A model generated the notes under the pieces. The model had not been told where the DNA came from. It was given only the letters and a program-made list of their open reading frames with translations, and did not search any database. 64,000 nt of DNA from Cytophaga aurantiaca DSM 3654 (lineage in GTDB: Bacteria; Bacteroidota; Bacteroidia; Cytophagales; Cytophagaceae), in the NCBI RefSeq assembly GCF_000379725.1, contig NZ_KB903654.1, forward strand, positions 62,001 to 126,000, written 5' to 3'. This document shows positions 7,452-16,362 of this stretch, in pieces. How positions within the stretch are numbered: position 1 is the first letter of the stretch; each line of letters starts with the position of its first letter. The translations under genes were made by a program, and so were the position numbers.

Positions 7452-7817
7452 TTAAGCGTTTTGCAGGTTGTTTGTTTTACTCATTTTGCTACATTCATCA
7501 GCACATTTTCGACATGCGTCCGCACATTTTTTACAATGTTCCAAATGTGTATGTTTTTCACATTCGGTAGCACAGGCAATACAAATCTCTGCACATAAAT
7601 CGCAAAACTTATTTACAAAATCGATTGTGTGTTTGTCTGACCTTGCCATAAAAGCAGCAGCCGTGCGGCACATGTCCGCACAATAGCGATCAAGCTCAAT
7701 ACATTCTGCTTGCTTTGCAGCATCTTTTTCGTTTGAACATGCAGTTGCACAATGTTCGCACTCTGATGCACAGTCGTTGCAGGCATCAATACATACTTTA
7801 AATTTTTCGTGACTCAT
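7452..7817 (-). CDS. Four-helix-bundle copper-storage protein, Csp-like (DUF326)
   Basis: 121 residues, no signal peptide. Many Cys residues occur in CxxC/CxxxC spacing along four predicted helices: CIDACNDCASECEHCATAC, CADMC, CDLCAEICIACATECEKH, CKKCADACRKCADEC. This is the signature of the Csp/DUF326 family, whose bundles hold many Cu(I) ions in the core. Without a leader it should be the cytosolic (Csp3-like) form, acting as a buffer with the HMA chaperone and CopB encoded in the same strand. Confidence 0.9.
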   Translation of the reverse strand: MSHEKFKVCIDACNDCASECEHCATACSNEKDAAKQAECIELDRYCADMCRTAAAFMARSDKHTIDFVNKFCDLCAEICIACATECEKHTHLEHCKKCADACRKCADECSKMSKTNNLQNA

Positions 7818-8095
7818 AATTCTTCTATTTAGCGTTATAAATAAATTTTCACAACAGCATCAAGGTAACCCCATTAATTAGAGCGAGCATTATATAACCA
7901 AGGATATAAGTTATACATTTCACACATTCAGAAGTTTATTTAAAACTGTTAAAAATTGTGTTATGATTTAAGAAGAAATAATTTGGTATAGTGACTAAAT
8001 ATAATTTGATACTAAAAAAATATTTTTTTGATTATACAATTTTTTATTTTCCAGTTATTGAGTTATTCGATAAGCTTTATTATGACAGAGTTCAT

Positions 8096-8317
8096 CTAAG
8101 CCATATTGGATTTAATTTTAGCAAAATCATGATTATCGCCTACATGCCTCATTGAAAGATTATGCCTATCAGACCTATGAGAGTTTTCATTCGCATTATC
8201 AACATGTTTAAATAAAACCAATGTCATCCCGCAAATAGGACAATTACCTGGTGTATCCTGCAATATCTGAGGATGCATTGAACAGGTATATTTAGGTGAT
8301 TCAGTGTGATGTTTCAT
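8096..8317 (-). CDS. Small heavy-metal-binding-domain (HMBD) protein
   Basis: 73 residues. Residues 9-35 carry YTCSMHPQI ... [11 protein letters not shown], the zinc-ribbon-like HMBD also seen at the N-terminus of CusB-type adaptors in this window (17601, 18912) and in the lipoprotein at 35050. There is no signal peptide. The His-rich rest of the protein looks disordered. The start overlaps the stop of the upstream membrane gene (ATGA), an overlap created by a 20-bp duplication there. Confidence 0.75.
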   Translation of the reverse strand: MKHHTESPKYTCSMHPQILQDTPGNCPICGMTLVLFKHVDNANENSHRSDRHNLSMRHVGDNHDFAKIKSNMA

Positions 8318-8769
8318 ATTATTATTTTATTTGTGAAGCTTGTAAAGAGTTTGTGAAGCTTGTAAAGAGTAAGTGCTATTGCCCAAGTAAGTGTAAAGAT
8401 CATTAACAACCATTTAAAGTCTGAACCAATTAAGAAATTCACTACGGTCATCAAACCAATTGAACTAATGCCTGCAAATAGTAAAATAATAAACACCCCC
8501 TTAATGCGGTCTTGGAAAGAAGTAAAAGAAATAAAAACAATCAATGTACCAGTCGTAAAAATGTAGCCGCCCATTACCCAGAAAACCTTTTGTGTCCAAT
8601 TCAAAAGTCCAGGAATAATATGTTCTATATTTTGCCTTGTAGAACCCATATAATTAAAATCTTCTGGGAGCAATGCAGGTCGCATAAAAACAAAGTACAA
8701 TCCCATCACAATAAGCTGAAGCCCACCTATTGCTAGTATTAGTGTAGCGTAATGTATTTTTTTAAACAT
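8314..8769 (-). CDS. Four-helix integral membrane protein of unknown function
   Basis: 151 residues with four hydrophobic segments (about 8-30, 62-82, 92-112, 118-138). I do not recognise the family. It is cotranscribed with the HMBD gene. The last codons are altered by a 20-bp direct duplication (8331-8350 and 8351-8370): one copy alone would end the frame at TAA right after LHK, whereas two copies add about ten residues and create the ATGA overlap with the next gene. Confidence 0.6.
   Translation of the reverse strand: MFKKIHYATLILAIGGLQLIVMGLYFVFMRPALLPEDFNYMGSTRQNIEHIIPGLLNWTQKVFWVMGGYIFTTGTLIVFISFTSFQDRIKGVFIILLFAGISSIGLMTVVNFLIGSDFKWLLMIFTLTWAIALTLYKLHKLFTSFTNKIII
8331..8370. repeat. 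20-bp exact tandem duplication at a gene's 3' end
   Basis: The 20-mer TTGTGAAGCTTGTAAAGAGT occurs twice with no gap. Because 20 is not a multiple of three, it shifts the reading frame of the membrane protein's C-terminus and delays its stop codon to overlap the HMBD gene start. Confidence 0.9.
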
Positions 8770-8887
8770 AACGCTTTCTCATTATTAAGGAGATACAAAC
8801 TTGGAAATGTATTTATAAGTCTAAAAGTAAAGGCATCCTATAATTGACTGCCTTTACTTTAGACTTATAATTTTTTCAGAATTTAAA

Positions 8888-9325
8888 TTACTTCATTAAC
8901 ATATCCTTCTGCATGCAATGAGCAAGGCAGCCAGCCTGAGCCTTATAATTATTGTGAACATATGCAACTACCTTACCTGATTTATCATACACTTCACACT
9001 GATCACCCTTGGTAGGCTTTACTGTATATTCTACTTCTCCGTTGATATTATGAAAGTCACCATTTTTAGCAGCTTTGCCTAAAATTTTACCATCGGCATT
9101 AACTAAATTTCCTTGTTTGTCAATAAAAGCAACTTTTTCACCTTTATGATTTTTAATAATGCTGTCTATAGAAATAGTACCAAATGTTGTTCCTGATTTG
9201 TCTTTTATAACTCCAGAAGCATCTACTTTAACTGGAAATTGTGATTTGTAGTTTTGTGCAATTGCGCCACTTATTGAAAGTGAAAAAACAACCATGGTGA
9301 GTATTAATATTTTTAAATTTTTCAT
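8888..9325 (-). CDS. Secreted protein of unknown function with repeated D-x-x-G turns
   Basis: 145 residues. Signal peptide about 1-23 (cleavage after AIA-Q). The mature part has short strand-turn repeats (DASGVIKDKSGTTFGTI, DKQGNLVNADGKILGKA) and a C-terminal CEVYD ... CLAHCMQK with three Cys. Its mature start (QNYKSQF) and the C-V-Y and C-x-x-x-C features recur in the protein at 34151-34513, so the two look like distant paralogues. Role unknown; periplasmic metal binding is a guess from context. Confidence 0.6.
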   Translation of the reverse strand: MKNLKILILTMVVFSLSISGAIAQNYKSQFPVKVDASGVIKDKSGTTFGTISIDSIIKNHKGEKVAFIDKQGNLVNADGKILGKAAKNGDFHNINGEVEYTVKPTKGDQCEVYDKSGKVVAYVHNNYKAQAGCLAHCMQKDMLMK

Positions 9326-9756
9326 GATAAATTTGTTTTAGTTGAATAAAATGGTTTACGCTACAAACTTAATTGATTATTAAATTTCAGTAAATGAGAA
9401 ATATTTTCCAGTTCAATGACAGTTATCATTTTAAGAACATCATTTTATTCACATATAATGTTAAACCTTATACTTATTGCACTATCATATAGTCCTAATC
9501 TGTTATATTTTATCATTCTTGGTTAAGTTAAAATGAAGAACGACAACTATGGGGTTAAAAGATTTAGTTTAGAATTGTTTATTTTTACAAATAACATATA
9601 ATAATGCAAGCATATATTATAGGTAAACCATTATAAATTAGATTATTTCCACTATTATTAAATTTCGTTCTTTAAGGCTGATATCCAAAAGTTTTGTAAC
9701 TCTTTCCTATTAAAATATAACAATTATATATTTTATATTGTATTACTTTGTCATAG
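9326..9756. promoter_or_regulatory. Divergent intergenic region (431 bp) between minus- and plus-strand copper genes
   Basis: The region separates the minus-strand block ending its 5' side at 9325 from the plus-strand block beginning at 9757, so it should hold promoters in both directions. It is strongly AT-rich. TTACTTTG at 9744-9751 is close to the Bacteroidota -7 consensus TAnnTTTG but I see no matching -33 element. I find no gene. Confidence 0.35.
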
Positions 9757-10152
9757 ATGAAACGACTAATATCCATATTGCTTCTAATTATTTACTTCGC
9801 CTTTAATCTAGGCTTAGTATTGAATAAGCATTATTGCGGTGGAAAATTAATTTCGCTCTCTTTTTCTAATATTGAAAACAAAAGCTGTGGTATTTGTGGG
9901 TCTAAAAAAATGACCAAAAACTGTTGCAAAGACACACAAACGCAACTTTCAAGTGACGACAATCAGCTAAGTTCACAAACAAATTTTGATTTTCCCGGTA
10001 TATATTTTAATGCACTATTACCATCTTCATACTTCTTGTTAGAAGCGCCTGTTTATCCAAATAGCATTGATCACTCTGGTCAATTTTATGCATTTGAAAC
10101 AGGCCCTCCCAAAACACCTATTTACATTACGTTACATTCCCTTATAATTTAA
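9757..10152 (+). CDS. HYC_CC_PP family secreted protein
   Basis: 131 residues. A hydrophobic leader (about 3-20) is followed by KHYCGGK at 24-30, a Cys cluster CGICG ... KNCCKD at about 45-58, and ETGPPKTP near the C-terminus: the HYC, CC and PP motifs after which this Bacteroidota family is named. It is typically found next to copper-resistance genes; no biochemical function is established. A paralogue with the same layout is at 33578-33970. Confidence 0.8.
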   Translation: MKRLISILLLIIYFAFNLGLVLNKHYCGGKLISLSFSNIENKSCGICGSKKMTKNCCKDTQTQLSSDDNQLSSQTNFDFPGIYFNALLPSSYFLLEAPVYPNSIDHSGQFYAFETGPPKTPIYITLHSLII

Positions 10153-10249
10153 TTTTTAATTTTTTATCAGGTACATGGACGCTATTATTGTATAGTGATC
10201 ATTGTATATACTTTATTACTTTCTCAATCTCTTATCAAAGTCTAAAAAA

Positions 10250-11326
10250 ATGAAAAAGCTAGCTTTTGCTGTGCTTGGCATTTCCTTTTTGGTAATGTCA
10301 TGCAAAAAAAAGGCTGAAATGGATATGAATCCTTCTCAGTCTCTTAATATTAATTACTCCGTTGCTTACATAGTAAATGGAGGAAGTAATTCCATCTCAG
10401 TTATCAAATTATCTGATAATACAGTAAGTGCAACGCTGGATTTAACGACTATGCCTATGGCAGGAATGGGCAATATGTCCACAGGCATTACTTGGCCTCA
10501 CCATATTTATATAAATCCTTCAAAAACTCAATTAGCCGTTGGTGTACCAGGTATGGATATGAGCGGTGGACATGCTGGAAATATGATGAACATGGCAGGT
10601 AAGATTGCTATAGTGAATGCCCTTACCGGAACTATTTCTAAAATAATAGATTTGCCGGTTAGCAATCATAATGCGATATTTTCGCCAAATGGAACAGAAA
10701 TATGGACATCGCAAATGGAAGAGATGGGAAAAGTTCTTGTATATGATGCTAACAATTATTCTCTTAAAAATACAATCAATGTTAAGATGCAACCCGCTGA
10801 AGTCACCTTTTCTTCGGATGGCTCAATGGCATTTGTTGCTAATGGCGGATCGGATACAGTAACTGTTATCAACGTATCCGATAAGATGGTTATGGGACAG
10901 GTTAAAGTAGGTGGTGATCCTGTAGGCGCATGGACAGGCGCAGACGGCAATATGTATGTTGATAACGAAGCAGGCCAATCTATTACAGTTATCAAAGTTT
11001 CTGATATGTCTGTAGTAACTACTATATCACTTGGGTTTATGCCAGGTATGGCTGCTTATAATAATGCTATGAGCGAACTCTGGGTTACTGATCCTGACAA
11101 TGGTAAAACACATTGGTATACAAAATCAGGAACTACTTATACTCATGGTGGTGAATTCCCCACAGGTGCTGGAGCGCATGCTATTGCTTTTAGTGCTGAT
11201 GGAATGACTGCATATATAACAAATCAATCTGCAAACTCTGTTTCGGTTGCAGATGTAATGAACCATACTGAAACGAAAGAAATTCCTGTTGGTACTAAGC
11301 CAAACGGTATTACTATAAAATATTAA
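10250..11326 (+). CDS. YncE-like beta-propeller lipoprotein
   Basis: 358 residues from the ATG at 10250, chosen because it gives a lipoprotein signal (LGISFLVMSC, Cys at about 18); an upstream ATG at 10202 in the same frame adds a non-signal extension. Repeats of about 40 residues with AYIVNGGSNSISVIKLSD, AFVANGGSDTVTVINVSD, AYITNQSANSVSVADVMN are YVTN-type propeller blades. Met/His-rich loops (MPMAGMGNMS, MDMSGGHAGNMMNM) fit copper binding. Location is the periplasmic face; partner unknown. Confidence 0.85.
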   Translation: MKKLAFAVLGISFLVMSCKKKAEMDMNPSQSLNINYSVAYIVNGGSNSISVIKLSDNTVSATLDLTTMPMAGMGNMSTGITWPHHIYINPSKTQLAVGVPGMDMSGGHAGNMMNMAGKIAIVNALTGTISKIIDLPVSNHNAIFSPNGTEIWTSQMEEMGKVLVYDANNYSLKNTINVKMQPAEVTFSSDGSMAFVANGGSDTVTVINVSDKMVMGQVKVGGDPVGAWTGADGNMYVDNEAGQSITVIKVSDMSVVTTISLGFMPGMAAYNNAMSELWVTDPDNGKTHWYTKSGTTYTHGGEFPTGAGAHAIAFSADGMTAYITNQSANSVSVADVMNHTETKEIPVGTKPNGITIKY

Positions 11327-11328
11327 TT

Positions 11329-11466
11329 ATGAAATCTTGCTGCGAAAATGGAAGTCAGAATCCCAATAAAGGTAAAAGGGTTATAAATATGATTTTGTTG
11401 GTAATCATAGGGTGCATCTTCCTTTTCGTAGCTTATTTACAATTGTTTTATCCTAACTCTAAATAA
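11329..11466 (+). CDS. Small single-pass membrane protein with N-terminal Cys pair
   Basis: 45 codons, ATG 11329 to TAA 11466, only 2 bases after the propeller gene stop. MKSCCENGS precedes a basic stretch and one membrane helix (MILLVIIGCIFLFVAYLQL). The Cys pair suggests metal binding. Support for it being real comes from a recognisable but decayed homologue at the same place in the paralogous block (34531-34650). It is too short for most gene callers. Confidence 0.65.
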   Translation: MKSCCENGSQNPNKGKRVINMILLVIIGCIFLFVAYLQLFYPNSK

Positions 11467-11473
11467 TAAACCT

Positions 11474-11830
11474 ATGAAAACTAAAAAAGGAATTTTATCC
11501 ATCGTCTTTGCTCTTATTATTTCCGTGTTTGCATTTAATGTATCGGCAAAAGTAGTGCATAATGAAACATCAACATTTAAAGTATATGGTAATTGTGAGA
11601 TGTGCAAAAAACGCATTGAAACAGCATTGATGAAAAATAAAAACATCACTAAGGCAACATGGGATGTTAAAACAAAAATGCTTACAGTGGTTTATGATCC
11701 ACACATGGTAAGTCTGGATGCAATTCATAAAATTGTAGCTGATGCAGGTCATGACACCGATAAAGTTAGAGCCAGTGATGCCGCATATGATAAACTTCCG
11801 GGATGCTGCAAATACGAAAGAGCAAAATAA
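11474..11830 (+). CDS. Secreted HMA-domain protein
   Basis: 118 residues. Signal peptide about 1-25 (cleavage after VSA), then an HMA domain with metal site GNCEMCKKRIE at about 38-48 and the second half LTVVYDPHMVSLDAIHKIV. The C-terminus adds LPGCCKYERAK, giving two more Cys. Unlike the cytosolic chaperone at 6138 it is exported, so it would work in the periplasm, perhaps handing copper to the RND adaptors. The paralogue at 34666 is about 75-80% identical by eye. Confidence 0.88.
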   Translation: MKTKKGILSIVFALIISVFAFNVSAKVVHNETSTFKVYGNCEMCKKRIETALMKNKNITKATWDVKTKMLTVVYDPHMVSLDAIHKIVADAGHDTDKVRASDAAYDKLPGCCKYERAK

Positions 11831-11965
11831 CAATTCAATTTCAAAAGAGCTATCTATACTCAAAAGTCAAAACATTTATAAATATTTAAACTCATGTTAA
11901 TATGAATAAAGTATTTATCAATGGCTCATAAAAAAATAAAATATTCAATTATAAAAAGAAGAAAA

Positions 11966-12571
11966 ATGAAGAAAGTAATTCTAAGTATAACAATTGCAAC
12001 AATGATATTGACAATTGCTTGTAATGAAAATAAAGAAAAAGTATCTGCAGAATTAAATGAAGAGACCCACGACCATGCAAGTCATGATCACGAAAATACT
12101 GCAAAAACTGAAGATAGAGTGATAGAAGCTAGTGATATGAAAAATCCAGCATCTACAGAGATAATTAATGCTTATTTACAAATTAAAAATGCATTAGTTA
12201 CAGACAATAAAGATGGTGCTGCAAAAGAAGCAACAGCATTATTAACTGCATTTTCCAATTTCGATATGACACAATTGACAGGTAGTCAACATAAAGAATA
12301 TATGGAAATAATTGACGATGCAAAAGGACATGCAGAACATATTATAAAAAGCCCGATTGACCATCAAAGAGAACATTTTGAAGGTTTAAGTATCGATATC
12401 AATGATTTAATAGCGTTAGTTGGTACTGATAAGCAACTTTATCAAGATTTCTGTCCTATGGCAAACGGAGGGAAAGGTGCTATTTGGTTGAGTGAAATCA
12501 AAGATATTGAAAATCCATTTTTTGGCAATAAAATGCTTAAATGTGGAAGCGTTCAAAAACAAATTAATTAA
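11966..12571 (+). CDS. DUF3347-like lipoprotein
   Basis: 201 residues from ATG 11966, chosen because it places a lipobox (ILTIAC) at a proper distance; the frame is open upstream to 11921. A His/Asp-rich linker (HDHASHDHEN) is followed by a helical domain: INAYLQIKNALVTDNKDGA, then FCPMANGGKGAIWLSE and NPFFGNKMLKCG. That end is typical of DUF3347, a domain found with Cus-type adaptors (the motif YCPMA..W.S....NPYYG...C.). Probable periplasmic copper-binding partner of the efflux system. Its stop directly abuts the next start. Confidence 0.85.
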   Translation: MKKVILSITIATMILTIACNENKEKVSAELNEETHDHASHDHENTAKTEDRVIEASDMKNPASTEIINAYLQIKNALVTDNKDGAAKEATALLTAFSNFDMTQLTGSQHKEYMEIIDDAKGHAEHIIKSPIDHQREHFEGLSIDINDLIALVGTDKQLYQDFCPMANGGKGAIWLSEIKDIENPFFGNKMLKCGSVQKQIN

Positions 12572-13039
12572 ATGAAAAAGGTTTTTAAAAGAATTGGCAT
12601 ATTATTGCTTATCATTTTTGTAGGGATTCAATTTATTCCTACAACAAAAAACGAAAGTGATGCTGTATTGCCTTCCGACTTTATTAAAACTTTTAAACCT
12701 CCAGAAAATATTAAGAATTTACTTATAAATTCCTGTTATGATTGTCATAGTAATAACACTAAATATCCCTTGTATAATAAAATGCAACCTGTAAGTGGGT
12801 TTTTAGAAAGCCACATAAAAAGAGCTAAAACAGAACTTAATTTTAGTGAATTTGGAGACTATTCGAACCGAAAGAAAAAAAGTAAATTAAAATCCATATT
12901 AAGCCAAATTAAAGATGATAAAATGCCTCTTCCATCGTATATGTTGATGCATAAGGAATCTATCCTTTCAAAAAGCGATAAATTGGATATTGAAAAATGG
13001 TTGACTGAATTGGAACAGTCAACCATTAGTTACGAATGA
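12572..13039 (+). CDS. Membrane-anchored haem-binding domain protein
   Basis: 155 residues. One N-terminal membrane anchor (about 8-22) is followed by a periplasmic domain with a single CYDCHS (CxxCH) haem attachment motif at about 55-60, then the conserved P-L-Y-x-x-x-Q-P and MPLPSYMLMH segments of the haem_bd family. The start codon directly follows the stop of the DUF3347-like gene, so they are cotranscribed. It may serve electron transfer in the periplasm; the electron partner is unknown. Confidence 0.82.
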   Translation: MKKVFKRIGILLLIIFVGIQFIPTTKNESDAVLPSDFIKTFKPPENIKNLLINSCYDCHSNNTKYPLYNKMQPVSGFLESHIKRAKTELNFSEFGDYSNRKKKSKLKSILSQIKDDKMPLPSYMLMHKESILSKSDKLDIEKWLTELEQSTISYE

Positions 13040-13135
13040 AAGAACAAAGATATGATAAGTTAACGGTTCAATGACCCACAATCTGAAAGCTTTACACATA
13101 AAAACTTGGGCAATCCCAAGATTAACACTACACCT

Positions 13136-14416
13136 ATGGTTGAAAAACTTATATCCTTCTCGCTTAAAAACCGCTTGCTTATTTTGCTTATTTCAGCAGC
13201 ACTCTTTGCATGGGGGATTTATTCGATTCAAAAAAATCCGATTGATGCCATTCCTGATTTATCGGAGAATCAAGTAATCGTCTTTACCGAATGGATGGGT
13301 AGAAGTCCGCAGGTAATTGAAGACCAAGTGACTTATCCACTTGTAACAAACTTGCAAGGCATTCCAAAAGTAAAAAACATCAGAGGCACGTCTATGTTTG
13401 GGATGAGTTTTGTGTACATCATTTTCGAAGACAATACAGATATCTATTGGGCACGTACTCGAGTGTTAGAGCGGCTTAACTATGCGCAGAAATTATTGCC
13501 GCAAGATGTTTCTCCAACCCTCGGTCCAGATGGTACAGGTGTAGGGCATATTTTCTGGTATCATTTAGATGCACCAAATGTTGATTTGGGCGAACAACGT
13601 GCCTTACAAGATTGGTACATAAAATTTGCCTTACAAAATGTACCTGGCGTTGCTGAAGTAGCATCCTTTGGTGGATTTCAAAAGCAATATCAAATTGTTA
13701 TTGATCCACACAAGTTAACATACTACAATCTTACCTTAATGGATGTATTGAAAGCTGTAAAGGCTAACAACAATGATGTAGGAGGACGAAAATTTGAAAT
13801 GGCCGATATGGCGTATATCATACGTGGATTGGGCTACATAGAAAATATAGAAGACATTGAAAACATAACTGTCTCTACACGAAATTCTATCCCAATAAAA
13901 GTGAAAGATATCGGTAGCCTTCAAATGGGTGGCGACTTGCGATTGGGAATTTTTGATTACGATGGAACAGGCGAAGTAGTTGGTGGTATTGTTGTGATGC
14001 GTTATGCAGAAAATGCAGATCAGGTAATTAAGTCCATTAAAGAAAAAATCAAAGAAGTAGAAAAAGGTTTGCCTGAAGGTGTACACATAAAAGTATCCTA
14101 TGACCGAAGTACACTCATTGAAGAGGCTATTGAATCTGTAAAAGGAACCTTAATTGAAGAATTAATTGTGGTATCACTTGTTGTTATTTTATTCCTTTTC
14201 CATTGGCGCAGTGCATTAATCATTATTATACAATTACCAATTTCTGTAGCTGTTGGATTTATCTTACTGGAAGCATTTGGCATTTCATCCAATATCATGT
14301 CGCTTACTGGTATAGCTTTAGCGATAGGGGTTGTGGTAGATGATGGTATTGTGATGGTCGAAAATTCATACCGACATATTTCGGAAGAGCAAGAGAAAAA
14401 ATCAAACATTCTTTAA
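13136..14416 (+). CDS. cusA: CusA-type heavy-metal RND permease, N-terminal part (frameshifted gene)
   Basis: 426 residues from ATG 13136 (MVEKLISFSLKNR, the usual HME-RND start). It contains TM1, the first porter half and TM2-4, including IALAIGVVVDDGIVMVENSYRHI, the TM4 proton-relay region, and then ends at TAA 14416 a few codons later. The protein continues in the -1 frame in the next open frame. A run of six A at about 14396-14401 (GAG AAA AAA TC) is where the two frames join. The full permease would be about 1075 residues, the family's normal size. The pump would move Cu or Ag from periplasm to outside. Confidence 0.85.
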   Translation: MVEKLISFSLKNRLLILLISAALFAWGIYSIQKNPIDAIPDLSENQVIVFTEWMGRSPQVIEDQVTYPLVTNLQGIPKVKNIRGTSMFGMSFVYIIFEDNTDIYWARTRVLERLNYAQKLLPQDVSPTLGPDGTGVGHIFWYHLDAPNVDLGEQRALQDWYIKFALQNVPGVAEVASFGGFQKQYQIVIDPHKLTYYNLTLMDVLKAVKANNNDVGGRKFEMADMAYIIRGLGYIENIEDIENITVSTRNSIPIKVKDIGSLQMGGDLRLGIFDYDGTGEVVGGIVVMRYAENADQVIKSIKEKIKEVEKGLPEGVHIKVSYDRSTLIEEAIESVKGTLIEELIVVSLVVILFLFHWRSALIIIIQLPISVAVGFILLEAFGISSNIMSLTGIALAIGVVVDDGIVMVENSYRHISEEQEKKSNIL

Positions 14417-14427
14417 TCAGCCAAACA

Positions 14428-16362
14428 ATGAAAATTATAAAGAAAATATTCAGCAAAAGTGTTGATCCGCTTTCAGACGAAGAACGTTTGGATTTGATTG
14501 AAAAGTCATCCAGACAAGTGGGGCCGGGTGTATTTTATTCAACCATCATTGTGATTGCTTCTTTTCTTCCGGTGTTTTTATTAACAGGGATGGAAGGAAA
14601 ATTATTTCACCCATTAGCGTGGACGAAAACATTCATCTTGATTGTAGATGCATTTCTTGCAATCACCTTAACACCTGTATTAATTTCTTATTTATTAAAA
14701 GGGAAATTACAATCGGAAGATAAAAATCCAATTGCACGTGGATTAGAAAAAGTATATACACCTATTTTAGTTTTTTGTTTGAATTGGAGAAAAACAATCT
14801 TAGGTATAGTTCTAGGATTACTAGTCATAGGAGGGCTTATGCTTACAAAAATTGGAACGGAGTTTATGCCACCACTTGATGAAGGCTCTATCTTATTCAT
14901 GCCTGTAACCTTACCAGATGTTTCAAACTCAGAAGTAAAACGTATTCTTCAAATTCAGGATAAACTAATAAAATCTGTACCTGAAGTAGATCATGTATTG
15001 GGAAAAGCAGGAAGAGCATCCACAGCAACTGACAACTCTCCTATCAGCATGATTGAAACCATTATCTTATTAAAACCCCATTCAGAATGGCGCACAGGTA
15101 TTACGAAGAATGATATCATTAATGAATTGAATGGAAAACTTCAGATACCTGGTGTGACGAATGGTTGGACACAGCCCATCATCAACCGCATTAATATGCT
15201 TTCAACAGGCGTGCGCACCGATGTAGGCATTAAAGTATACGGACAAGAATTGGATTCCATTTATGTGTTGTCTGAAAAAATTAAAACTGCAATACAAAAT
15301 ATTGATGGAGTAAAAGATTTATATGTAGAACCCATTGTTGGAGGGAAATATTTAGACATTACAATCAATAAAGATGCTATCGGCAGATATGGTTTAACTG
15401 TAGACGATGTAAACATGATTGTTGAAAGTGCTATTGGTGGCATGAACATCACTACAACAATTGAAGGTAGACAACGCTTTGCAGTAAATGCACGATTTGC
15501 TCAAGCCTATAGAGAAAACATTGAAGAGCTGAAACGTTTACCTGTGCAGACCATGCAATTTGGAACCATCACACTTTCAAGCGTTGCCGACATAAACATT
15601 ACTGATGGACCACCAATGATTAACTCTGAAAATGCTTTGCTCCGTGGAACTGTACTGTTTAATGTACGCGAGAGAGATTTGGGAAGTACTGTAACAGAAG
15701 CACAAGCACAACTAAATAAAATGATTTCAAAAATGCCAAAAGGCTACTATGTTGAATGGAGCGGACAATGGGAAAATCAAATTCGTGCAAATAGAACACT
15801 GAAATTTATTTTACCTGTTGTTATACTCATTATTTTTATTGTGTTATATGTAACCTACAAATCAATGAAAGAAGCATTATCTACGATGATTACAGTGCCC
15901 TTTGCATTGGTTGGTGGTGTATTTATGGTTTACTTTTATGGTGTTAATCTTTCGGTTGCTGTTGCAGTCGGCTTTATTGCTTTGTTTGGTATGGCAGTAG
16001 AAACGGCCATGCTGATGGTAATATATTTGAACGAGGCCATGGAAAAATTGGTGCATGAGAAAGGAAACTCAAGAGAGACAATCACGGATCTTGATGTACG
16101 CAACTATGTAATTGATGGAGCAGCTAAACGTTTGCGTCCTAAATTAATGACTGTATCGGTTTCCTTATTTGGTTTAATACCCATCTTATGGTCTTCGGGA
16201 GTAGGTAGTGATGTGATGTTGCCCATTACCATCCCGTTAATTGGGGGCACCATAACATCTACTATTTATGTGCTATTGGTTACTCCTATTGTATTTGAAT
16301 TAATGAAAATTTATGAACTGAATAAACATGGAAAAATTGATGTGCTCGATGTTAAAGAATAA
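14428..16362 (+). CDS. cusA: CusA-type heavy-metal RND permease, C-terminal part (frameshifted gene)
   Basis: 644 residues, reading frame -1 relative to the upstream part. It starts in the linker after TM4 and carries TM5 to TM12 with the second porter half: SRQVGPGVFYSTIIVIASFLPVFLL, GTEFMPPLDEGSILFMPV and the C-terminal LRPKLMTVSVSLFGLIPILWSSG, all standard for HME-RND pumps. The ATG at 14428 may only be an internal Met of the original protein: the frame is open upstream as KIKHSLISQT. Whether the two halves assemble, are joined by -1 slippage, or the gene is dead cannot be told here. Confidence 0.85.
   Translation: MKIIKKIFSKSVDPLSDEERLDLIEKSSRQVGPGVFYSTIIVIASFLPVFLLTGMEGKLFHPLAWTKTFILIVDAFLAITLTPVLISYLLKGKLQSEDKNPIARGLEKVYTPILVFCLNWRKTILGIVLGLLVIGGLMLTKIGTEFMPPLDEGSILFMPVTLPDVSNSEVKRILQIQDKLIKSVPEVDHVLGKAGRASTATDNSPISMIETIILLKPHSEWRTGITKNDIINELNGKLQIPGVTNGWTQPIINRINMLSTGVRTDVGIKVYGQELDSIYVLSEKIKTAIQNIDGVKDLYVEPIVGGKYLDITINKDAIGRYGLTVDDVNMIVESAIGGMNITTTIEGRQRFAVNARFAQAYRENIEELKRLPVQTMQFGTITLSSVADINITDGPPMINSENALLRGTVLFNVRERDLGSTVTEAQAQLNKMISKMPKGYYVEWSGQWENQIRANRTLKFILPVVILIIFIVLYVTYKSMKEALSTMITVPFALVGGVFMVYFYGVNLSVAVAVGFIALFGMAVETAMLMVIYLNEAMEKLVHEKGNSRETITDLDVRNYVIDGAAKRLRPKLMTVSVSLFGLIPILWSSGVGSDVMLPITIPLIGGTITSTIYVLLVTPIVFELMKIYELNKHGKIDVLDVKE

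Noticed and set aside
13106-13135. Earlier ATG of the cusA gene
   Set aside because: The extra ten residues are polar and not found at the start of RND permeases; ATG 13136 gives the family's usual MVEKLISFSLKN start.
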